23,901 bases of DNA from a virus: IMG/VR virus record IMGVR_UViG_3300042868_009837, positions 1 through 23,901 of that record. The stretch is one strand, 5' to 3'. The notes below the pieces were generated by a model. It saw only the letters and a program-made list of their open reading frames with translations, made no database searches and had not been told where the DNA came from. Below, piece after piece: positions 17,925-23,901 of this stretch (positions are counted from its first letter, which is position 1; every line of letters starts with the position of its first letter). The position numbers were made by a program, and so were the translations under genes.

Positions 17925-17931
17925 TATTTAT
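17924..17931 (+). promoter_or_regulatory. Candidate late promoter, ATATTTAT motif (site 3)
   Basis: ATATTTAT begins at the last base of the TGA of the Mre11-Rad50 gene and ends 18 nt before the ATG of the 1015-aa fibre gene. It is followed by TAAAAAGAGGAAG, which contains a strong Shine-Dalgarno. It would restart late transcription after the replication genes. Confidence 0.5.
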
Positions 17932-17949
17932 TAAAAAGAGGAAGTTTTA

Positions 17950-20900
17950 ATGCCGTTACGTAAAAGAGTAGGCTATGTTGGTTTAAAGGATTTTCAATAC
18001 GCTATTCGTGATTCAGATGCAATATCTCGTGATTACTTTAACATCGTAGAATTTCCAAACCGCCTAACGGCCGGAAAGAATTTATTTAAGCTTAAAGCTC
18101 AGGCCGGTAATCTCGTAGATCAAAGTGAAATCTACATAGAAATTTTAGACTATAACGGCAATCCAATTTATTACGAACCTATCAATTATATTGAAAAGGA
18201 TGGTACTCGAGTTATTGCCGTTTACATTTATCCAGATACTTCTCCTGGTATAGCAACTGTATATCTAGCTTCTAGAGCACGCGTTAATGTAAATACCGGA
18301 GCGTTGATACCATATAGTCGCGACGTTAATGCCGAAAACTATTATAACATACCAAATTTAATTTGGCAACGTACTGTTACAGTAGCCCCTAGAGCTCGTA
18401 ACAATTCAGAAATTATATTTACTCAATATCCGCGCATTACATTATCAGAAGTAATACAGCCATACCAACAACCGTTAGATATCTTTAACGTAATTACAAC
18501 TGTATCCGCATCGGGAGCATCATTAACGATTACGCCATTACCATTAGTACCAGTAGGAACTACTAACACAGTTAGTGTGACACAAGGATCTGGTACTAGT
18601 AATACGCCGAATTTCGGATTACAGTTTTTCGATATTGGTACATTACAAAATTCATTAAGTAGTACTAATAATACATCGGCTGATGCGCCGCCTCTATATA
18701 CTTTAAGTGGAGCTAGTAAACTTACGACAGTTGGTTTTCCATTAAATGCTAATATGGTAGGTGGTTATATAGAAATACGTAAACCTAACATTACATTGGC
18801 CGGTACAAGTGATAATAATGGTAATGCTCCACAATTTAAAACACAGAATGGGGAAGTTTATCCGGAGTCACAGGATGGTGATTTTGGTAACTTCTATGGT
18901 ATATCTGTACCTGGGGCTGTAGTGCCACTAAGTGGTTCGTATCGTTTTGCTATTACGCAAGTAATTAGTAGTACACAGGCGCGTGTAGCACAATACTACG
19001 GTTTTCGTAATGATGATGATAATACGTTTGGACCATTTAATGTACGTCTTGTCATGCAACAAGGATTATCATCAAATATACAAACAATAAATACATCAAC
19101 AAACTTTACTGCTAGTTATACACAACCAGTTATAACAGTACAAACACAACGTAGTTCTAGTTTTGCTGATTTAATACTAGCTAATATAGAACCGGCGACT
19201 GGCGACATATACAAAATCAAAACATTATACAAGCCATCCGGATTTTTTGGAGATTTTATTGATCTAGGAGATACTATCTTAGAACAACAAAATATTTTAG
19301 TCGATACGGGTTCGGTAGAAACAAATATTGCTATCGGTGTAGCATATGAAGCATATGGAGCATTTGAAAACTTAGCTGAAATAGAGCAATATTGGACTAC
19401 TAGTAGTTATTCTCCATATGATCCGGCATTTAATGTTTGGGCGCCGTTTTCATATGATGATACTATATTAATTGGCGGCGCTAAGCTAAACTTAGATTTT
19501 AGTGATTTAGGTACTGGCATTGGCCCACAACAATATTTAGTAACTAATGAGTATGCTAGTTTTTCAATTAAATCACAGTATCAACCTACTGTAACAGCTG
19601 ATACGGAATATGTAGTACGTTTTAGTATAGCCAGCGATTCAGATGCCGCGGATATCTTTAGCCAAGATACAAATATACCAAATCATCGTTTAGATGTATA
19701 CATTTCCGGCTCGCGTGTACAAACACAAGAACAATTCCGTTTTGCACAGGCTGGGGATATATTGCCGGTGCCTAACTTTAATAATACTACAACAGGCGAT
19801 TTTAGAGACGGTGGGCCATTAGGTAATCGAATCGGTACATATCAGGTTAAACCAATAGCAGGAGCTATTAGTCAAGTAGAATTTAGATTTAAAGCTTTAG
19901 AAACAGCTCCGGTTGATTTAAAATTAGTTGTAAGAAATGGTCATTTTATTGTAGGTAATATAGAATTTCTAGCAAATAAAGAAACTGGATTTTCACCTAA
20001 CTATACACGTATTTTTAAACGTGTGCCATCTGAACACTATAATACGCCGTTAACATTTAAGTTTCAATACTTTGATTATACGGGTCAACAAGCAGATTTG
20101 GAAAGTATAGTGTATGGAGCTATATTTGATGGAGATAATACATATATTCAAGGTACGAATAACTTAATTACAGGTTCGATTTTTATTAGTAATGAAATTG
20201 GTACTGGTTTAGAAATAGCCGGAACTAATTCTGGACACATACGTAGTGCTGGATTCCTAGGCATGACTAAAGCCATTGCCGGTACCGGTAGTGCTGCTGG
20301 TATACTGTTTTATTCGGGTTCCATTTTAAAAGGCCAAACTTCGGAGTTTGTTGGGGGTGGGGTTGGATTTCAAATAGCAGCAGCTACAGATAAATACATG
20401 CGCGTTAATTCCAATACCGACGACTTTACAATTAAAACACCGGGCTTTACGTTTGCTTCTAAGAAAGGCGATGAAACTATAGCTTCAATCAGTGGTTCGT
20501 TTAATATAAGTGGTAGTGTATATATCGATAGTGGTAGTTTGTATATAAATAAAAACAGACAATTTAATTACAGTGGATTTTCAGACACTACCGACCAAAC
20601 TGTCGCGGCCGGCGTTTCTGCATCATTTACATATAATACTAGTGATACAACAGGTAGTGTAACTTTAGTTAGTAATTCTAGATTAACGGTACCGTCGACG
20701 GGTATATACAATATACAATTTTCTGTACAGTTATTTGCTACATCTGGAGCAGATACGATTTATATATGGATTAAGAAAAACGGAACGAATATTCCAAACT
20801 CTGCTAGTTCTATATATTTACGTAATAACGAACAACAAATATCTGCGTGGAATTGGTTATTAGCAATGAATGCCAATGACTATGTAGAAATTGTTTGGCA

Positions 20901-20997
20901 AACACTTAATGGTAATGCTAGGCTAGAACACTTCATCGCTTCGGGTAATGTTCCAGCTATTCCTAGTGTCATCGTAACCGTAACACAAGTAGCATAA
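17950..20997 (+). CDS. Fibre-like structural protein with C1q/TNF-like C-terminal head
   Basis: A 1015-aa protein with its own candidate late promoter and the clear ribosome site GAGGAAG. The N-terminal 150 residues are beta-rich (LFKLKAQAGN, IYIEILDYNGNPIYYEPINY, TVYLASRARV) and resemble in style the first domain of the 1464-aa tail protein. The middle is long and Ser/Thr/Asn-rich, probably beta-structured, with Gly-rich IAGTGSAAGILFYSGS near 775-790 and short Ser-Gly repeats (SGSFNISGSVYIDSGSLYI) just before the tip. Residues about 867-1015 match the C1q/TNF-like trimeric jelly roll seen at the ends of phage fibres: FSDTTDQTVAAGVSASFTY, VPSTGIYNIQFSVQL, IYIWIKKNGTNI and NDYVEIVWQ. I infer a trimeric tail or neck fibre with a receptor-binding or knob-like tip. 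No chaperone gene is obvious next to it. Confidence 0.7.
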   Translation: MPLRKRVGYVGLKDFQYAIRDSDAISRDYFNIVEFPNRLTAGKNLFKLKAQAGNLVDQSEIYIEILDYNGNPIYYEPINYIEKDGTRVIAVYIYPDTSPGIATVYLASRARVNVNTGALIPYSRDVNAENYYNIPNLIWQRTVTVAPRARNNSEIIFTQYPRITLSEVIQPYQQPLDIFNVITTVSASGASLTITPLPLVPVGTTNTVSVTQGSGTSNTPNFGLQFFDIGTLQNSLSSTNNTSADAPPLYTLSGASKLTTVGFPLNANMVGGYIEIRKPNITLAGTSDNNGNAPQFKTQNGEVYPESQDGDFGNFYGISVPGAVVPLSGSYRFAITQVISSTQARVAQYYGFRNDDDNTFGPFNVRLVMQQGLSSNIQTINTSTNFTASYTQPVITVQTQRSSSFADLILANIEPATGDIYKIKTLYKPSGFFGDFIDLGDTILEQQNILVDTGSVETNIAIGVAYEAYGAFENLAEIEQYWTTSSYSPYDPAFNVWAPFSYDDTILIGGAKLNLDFSDLGTGIGPQQYLVTNEYASFSIKSQYQPTVTADTEYVVRFSIASDSDAADIFSQDTNIPNHRLDVYISGSRVQTQEQFRFAQAGDILPVPNFNNTTTGDFRDGGPLGNRIGTYQVKPIAGAISQVEFRFKALETAPVDLKLVVRNGHFIVGNIEFLANKETGFSPNYTRIFKRVPSEHYNTPLTFKFQYFDYTGQQADLESIVYGAIFDGDNTYIQGTNNLITGSIFISNEIGTGLEIAGTNSGHIRSAGFLGMTKAIAGTGSAAGILFYSGSILKGQTSEFVGGGVGFQIAAATDKYMRVNSNTDDFTIKTPGFTFASKKGDETIASISGSFNISGSVYIDSGSLYINKNRQFNYSGFSDTTDQTVAAGVSASFTYNTSDTTGSVTLVSNSRLTVPSTGIYNIQFSVQLFATSGADTIYIWIKKNGTNIPNSASSIYLRNNEQQISAWNWLLAMNANDYVEIVWQTLNGNARLEHFIASGNVPAIPSVIVTVTQVA
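20353..20366 (+). other. G-run within the fibre gene
   Basis: GGGGGTGGGGTTGG at 20353-20366, with another GG at 20343-20344, is an unusual G-rich island in an otherwise AT-rich genome. It encodes VGGGVG using the rare codon GGG. Two-tier quadruplex folding is conceivable but not shown. Confidence 0.35.
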
Positions 20998-20999
20998 AC

Positions 21000-21007
21000 A
21001 TATTTAT
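21000..21007 (+). promoter_or_regulatory. Candidate late promoter, ATATTTAT motif (site 4)
   Basis: ATATTTAT lies in the 25-nt gap after the fibre gene and ends 15 nt before the ATG of the nucleotidyltransferase-ligase gene. AACAAAAGGAAATAT follows and provides the Shine-Dalgarno AAAGGA. Confidence 0.5.
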
Positions 21008-21022
21008 AACAAAAGGAAATAT

Positions 21023-22687
21023 ATGAATTTAGGACAATGGTTAGTAGAACACATTATTACAGAAGATACTAATATCAAAAATATTATAGCTGTATACCCA
21101 GGACGTTTTCAGCCATTCGGACAACACCACGCTAAAGCATTCCGTTGGCTTCAAAAACAGTTCGGCACTAATAATACTTATATAGCAACGAGTGATAAAA
21201 CAGAGCCTAAAAAGTCACCTTTTAATTTTAACGAAAAAAAGCAGATCATTAATCAATACGGCATAAAAAATGTAGTACAGGTTAAGAATCCATATAAAGC
21301 CGAAGAAATATTAGGACAGTATGATCCAGCAACTACTACAGTAGTATTTATGGTTGGTCAGAAAGACATGGAAGAAGATCCTAGATTTAAAATTGGTTTT
21401 AAAAAGGATGGGTCAAATTCATACTTTCAAGATTATGCTAAGCATAAAGACAATATGGAAGGCTTTGATAAACATGGATATTTGATTGTAGCTCCCCATA
21501 TATCATTAAACGTTCCAGGCTACGGAGAAATGTCTGGTACAGCACTGCGTAACGTACTTAAAACAGGCGACGATGAAACATATAAGGACGTATTAGGTTG
21601 GTACGATCCAAAAACAATAACAATGATGAAAAATAAATTATCAGAAGCACTTATAATGGAAGGTGGTGCCGGCGGTCATATGGCGCATCCATTTGATTTA
21701 CCATGGGTAAAGACCGGTAAAGATTTAGTTAAAGCATTTGCTATGGCAGGTGAGTATTTAAAGAAAGGCCCAGCATCAGTTAAGATTGACGGTATTAATG
21801 CTAGTATACGTTTAATTACATATGATGGTAAGAAGAAACAATTTGTAATGGACCGAGGCTCTAATAAACCATTAGACGTACAAGGTATTACCAAAGCTGA
21901 CTTGTTAGACCGTTTCGGTGAAGGCCATGGTATGATTGTTATTGGTGGTAAGGTATTAGATATATTCAATGAAGCTTTACCTGATATAACCAAACAACTC
22001 AAACAACTTGGTATGTGGGACAACCCGAACATTTTATTCAATATAGAGTATGTTGCGGGGTCGTCTAACGTTCTATCATATGATAAGAATTTCTTAGCTA
22101 TACACGGACTCTTAGAAATTGAACAAGTAACTCCTAAACGTCGTGCTACAAAAGAAATATCGTATAATGAAAATGTAATACAACAGGTATTAGATAATAT
22201 GGCTCCGACGGCACAAAAGTACGGCTATCAAGTTGTAGGATCTATTCCAACAACATTAGATAAAGATCCAGACTTTGCAGGTGAGTTAAATAAGAAATAT
22301 ACCGTTATAGTTAATGGCGAAAAGGTAACTAAGTCATTGAGTCAATGGTTAGCAAAAGCTCGTAATGAACGTGATACTGAAATTAAATTAGCTGACGGTA
22401 AAAAGGTAGGAGCACAAAGTAAACAAATACTTTTAGCGATTGCTGATAAAAAAGATGTAGCAGAACTAGTAGCTGAACCGGCAGATGTCGAAAAAGCTAT
22501 TAATGGATTTGTTATGTATTTAGCTACAATGGAACTAGGCAATGCAGTATTGGAAGCATTAAGTTCAGACCTAGGTCCAGTAAAAGACCAAGAAGGTATT
22601 GTGATACGCGATCCAAAAATTAGCGATAAGCCGTTTAAAATTACTGGACGATTTATTGTTAAAGGACTAGAGTCACAGTTTAAATAA
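21023..22687 (+). CDS. Cytidylyltransferase/NMNAT-like domain fused to ligase-type covalent nucleotidyltransferase
   Basis: A 554-aa two-domain enzyme. Residues about 20-205 look like the HxGH nucleotidyltransferase fold: GRFQPFGQHH at 27-36 corresponds to the GxFxPxHxGH motif but reads G-Q-H-H, so the first His is Gly, while MSGTALR at 170-176 matches the conserved ISxTxxR motif. This superfamily transfers nucleotidyl groups (NMN adenylyltransferase, cytidylyltransferases). Residues about 250-554 carry the signatures of covalent nucleotidyltransferases (DNA/RNA ligases, capping enzymes): Lys254-Ile-Asp-Gly257 (motif I, lysine-AMP site) with Arg263, FNIEY at 339-343 (motif III), EGIVIR at 524-529 (motif IV), and Lys539/Lys547 as candidate motif V. 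An insertion or accessory region lies near 370-515. The linker is NKLSEALIMEGGAGGHMAHP. Likely roles are RNA/DNA end sealing or nucleotide-cofactor chemistry; substrate unknown. Confidence 0.72.
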   Translation: MNLGQWLVEHIITEDTNIKNIIAVYPGRFQPFGQHHAKAFRWLQKQFGTNNTYIATSDKTEPKKSPFNFNEKKQIINQYGIKNVVQVKNPYKAEEILGQYDPATTTVVFMVGQKDMEEDPRFKIGFKKDGSNSYFQDYAKHKDNMEGFDKHGYLIVAPHISLNVPGYGEMSGTALRNVLKTGDDETYKDVLGWYDPKTITMMKNKLSEALIMEGGAGGHMAHPFDLPWVKTGKDLVKAFAMAGEYLKKGPASVKIDGINASIRLITYDGKKKQFVMDRGSNKPLDVQGITKADLLDRFGEGHGMIVIGGKVLDIFNEALPDITKQLKQLGMWDNPNILFNIEYVAGSSNVLSYDKNFLAIHGLLEIEQVTPKRRATKEISYNENVIQQVLDNMAPTAQKYGYQVVGSIPTTLDKDPDFAGELNKKYTVIVNGEKVTKSLSQWLAKARNERDTEIKLADGKKVGAQSKQILLAIADKKDVAELVAEPADVEKAINGFVMYLATMELGNAVLEALSSDLGPVKDQEGIVIRDPKISDKPFKITGRFIVKGLESQFK

Positions 22688-22695
22688 GCATTTAG

Positions 22696-22703
22696 ATATT
22701 TAT
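22696..22703 (+). promoter_or_regulatory. Candidate late promoter, ATATTTAT motif (site 5)
   Basis: ATATTTAT lies in the 33-nt gap after the ligase-type gene and ends 17 nt before the ATG of the 109-aa gene. TAAAAAAAGGAATAAAA follows, containing the Shine-Dalgarno AAGGA. Spacer and sequence closely match site 3. Confidence 0.5.
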
Positions 22704-22720
22704 TAAAAAAAGGAATAAAA

Positions 22721-23050
22721 ATGAAGTCAACTGAATTACGTAATCTTATACGTGAAGAAATTAAAAAAGCTTTATCAGAAGCAGGCGCGGATATGTCTTT
22801 CTTAGATAAAGTAGGCGGTTCAATCCGTTCTAAATTAGGTACTGGTAAGACACAACTTAATCGTGCATTGGATATGATCGATACTGAACGTTTGAGTAAA
22901 TTGCCTGTTGCACAAAAGATTGATTTGATGGTAGCACTAATGGACCGTGTTGGTATCGATGCTAAATCATTTAATCAGGTTAAGGCACGTGTAGCTAAAG
23001 AGTTAGGTGCTGGAGCTACTATGGAATCGAAACAGCCTAAAAAGAAATAA
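22721..23050 (+). CDS. Small basic-tailed helical protein, possible capsid internal protein
   Basis: A 109-aa protein of no recognised family. It starts behind a strong ribosome site (AAGGA) and a candidate late promoter. Residues 1-20 form a charged amphipathic helix, STELRNLIREEIKKALSE, immediately followed by Ala. The sequence L-S-E-A fits the short T4 prohead-protease consensus (Leu/Ile-x-Glu, then Ala/Gly/Ser), and T4 internal proteins carry similar short N-terminal capsid-targeting helices. The body is helical (MIDTERLSKLPVAQKIDLMV) and the C-terminus is lysine-rich (SKQPKKK), suitable for DNA contact. Late expression and this layout make a packaged internal protein a reasonable inference, but the consensus is short and could match by chance. 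The next gene starts 2 nt after the stop. Confidence 0.5.
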   Translation: MKSTELRNLIREEIKKALSEAGADMSFLDKVGGSIRSKLGTGKTQLNRALDMIDTERLSKLPVAQKIDLMVALMDRVGIDAKSFNQVKARVAKELGAGATMESKQPKKK

Positions 23051-23052
23051 GT

Positions 23053-23667
23053 ATGTCAAACAAGTTACAGAATGTTAAAGCAGTAAAAGAACTACTTTCT
23101 GGCGCACATAAAAGCCAAAGTAGAAAAACTGTTGGTTATATGAAAGGCGCCGAAGTTAAACGCAATGTAGGCGATACATGGACGGAGTTAGATCCTACGA
23201 CCGGTACGGTATGGAAGATCGAACAAAAGAACGGCTTTCGTACGCGAACTGTAGAAAATAGTATCTTACAAAAGATACGCGATATATTAACAGTGCCAAA
23301 GGAATGTTCATGTTGTGGTAAAGAAATGCGAGACGAGGAAAAACATTTAAACTTTAAAATGTACTTTATACATAAAAAATGTTTTTCGTGTGTTACGCAA
23401 GAAGAAACTTTGATTAGAGCTAATGGTAAAGAAGCTTGGGAAGAATATTCTCGTCAGCGTATGTTAGCCAATGCCGAATCATGGTTACGTGATGCTGATC
23501 GTGAAGTAGCTTTACTGCGCGAAGCTCTTAAAGTACAGTTCGTGCAAAATGCGGATGGTGGCTTAGAAGAATGGGATCAATCAGCATTCTTTGAAAAATT
23601 TGATGCTGATTACAAACAAACGCGAGAAACAATTCTAAATAACTTGAAAGGAACAACGAATGGCTAG
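23053..23667 (+). CDS. Hypothetical Cys/His zinc-binding-type protein
   Basis: A 204-aa protein of unknown function starting 2 nt after the previous stop with no strong Shine-Dalgarno, so translation is likely coupled. Residues about 36-66 hold a small Trp-rich beta segment (GDTWTELDPTTGTVWKIEQK). Residues 85-113 form a candidate zinc site: Cys85, Cys88 (CSCCGKEM), His107, Cys110 and Cys113 (HKKCFSC), the spacing of a treble-clef or zinc-ribbon-like finger. The rest is helical and charged (about 118-200), probably coiled-coil (WLRDADREVALLREALKV). It might bind nucleic acid or a partner protein, but no family is recognised. Its last 8 bases overlap the next gene. Confidence 0.6.
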   Translation: MSNKLQNVKAVKELLSGAHKSQSRKTVGYMKGAEVKRNVGDTWTELDPTTGTVWKIEQKNGFRTRTVENSILQKIRDILTVPKECSCCGKEMRDEEKHLNFKMYFIHKKCFSCVTQEETLIRANGKEAWEEYSRQRMLANAESWLRDADREVALLREALKVQFVQNADGGLEEWDQSAFFEKFDADYKQTRETILNNLKGTTNG

Positions 23668-23901
23668 ATCCATATCAAAAATATCAAAAGAGTTAGAAAA
23701 ACTAACCGATGATATGAAAAAGGCTGCAAAAGAGTACGGCACTGCTTCTGGTAAAGAACGTGAAGAAATGGTCAAGAAGCTTAAGGAAATGACTAAGAAG
23801 AAAAAAGATCTTGAACATGAACTTGAACGTGGCGTTATGGATTTAGATCAAGACGTCGATTTGCAAATCGATGAAGTTCGTAAGATGATACGTAATGTCA
23901 T
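23660..23901 (+). CDS. Charged coiled-coil protein (3' partial)
   Basis: ATG at 23660, preceded by AAAGGA about 8 nt upstream, opens a frame that runs off the window end; 80 complete codons are visible. It overlaps the previous gene by 8 nt. The peptide begins ARSISKISKELEKLTDDM and is dominated by Lys and Glu with heptad-like hydrophobic spacing, so a long coiled coil is likely (MVKKLKEMTKKKKDLEHEL). The acidic turn VMDLDQDVDLQIDEV follows. Family and length are unknown; scaffold-like or internal-protein roles cannot be judged from the fragment. Confidence 0.55.
   Translation, partial: MARSISKISKELEKLTDDMKKAAKEYGTASGKEREEMVKKLKEMTKKKKDLEHELERGVMDLDQDVDLQIDEVRKMIRNV

Noticed and set aside
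2612-22542. Minus-strand open frames (for example 2612-2878, 11420-11743, 15452-15922, 21676-22041)
   Set aside because: All lie antisense within well-supported + strand genes, have biased composition and no recognisable domain or ribosome site.
1-23901. tRNA genes, CRISPR arrays, insertion sequences, attachment sites
   Set aside because: No cloverleaf-like segment, regularly spaced repeat array, transposase or integrase was seen on either strand.

Overview
The window is a stretch of an AT-rich genome of a contractile-tailed (T4-like) bacteriophage. Every supported gene lies on the + strand and genes are packed with tiny gaps or overlaps. The first gene is the T4 gp6-type baseplate wedge protein, cut by the window edge. 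It is followed by a run of large beta-rich virion proteins with Ser/Gly-rich stretches and carbohydrate-binding-type folds (DNRLRE-like, LamG-like, C1q-like). No host gene, tRNA, integrase, transposase or CRISPR array is visible. The host cannot be named from the sequence; the low GC and T4-type content fit an aquatic or marine phage, but that is only a guess.

Layout. (1) Positions 2-13219 hold baseplate and tail genes: gp6 wedge (partial), a DNRLRE-domain protein, an 808-aa orphan, a 1464-aa protein carrying a tail-protein-I/gp7-like segment and a LamG-like segment, a conserved 225-aa structural protein, and two proteins of 417 and 587 aa that end in the same C-terminal module. (2) Positions 13236-17924 hold DNA-metabolism genes: a possible 15-codon mini-ORF, a T7-type endonuclease I (junction resolvase), a zinc-finger/TOPRIM primase, and one 1048-aa polypeptide that joins the SbcD/Mre11 (gp47) nuclease to the SbcC/Rad50 (gp46) ATPase. 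(3) Positions 17950-20997 return to structure with a 1015-aa fibre-like protein ending in a C1q/TNF-like head. (4) Positions 21023-23901 hold accessory genes: a two-domain enzyme joining a cytidylyltransferase/NMNAT-like domain to a covalent nucleotidyltransferase (RNA/DNA ligase type) domain, a 109-aa protein with a capsid-targeting-like N-terminus, a Cys/His zinc-binding-type protein, and the start of a highly charged coiled-coil protein.

Regulation. The octamer ATATTTAT, followed by an A-rich stretch and, at four of the five sites, a Shine-Dalgarno sequence, lies in five of the six intergenic gaps of 25 nt or more. At four of these sites it is 15-21 nt upstream of the start codon. I propose it as the late promoter of this phage, in the place where T4 uses TATAAATA. 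The one long gap without it precedes the primase/Mre11-Rad50 pair and instead has a plausible sigma70-type promoter and AT-rich inverted repeats, so these replication/recombination genes probably belong to a different temporal class.

The most noteworthy items are the nucleotidyltransferase-ligase fusion with its altered HxGH motif and protease-site-like linker, the Mre11-Rad50 fusion, the candidate late promoter, and the shared terminal module of two tail proteins. No stretch longer than 300 bases lacks a gene.
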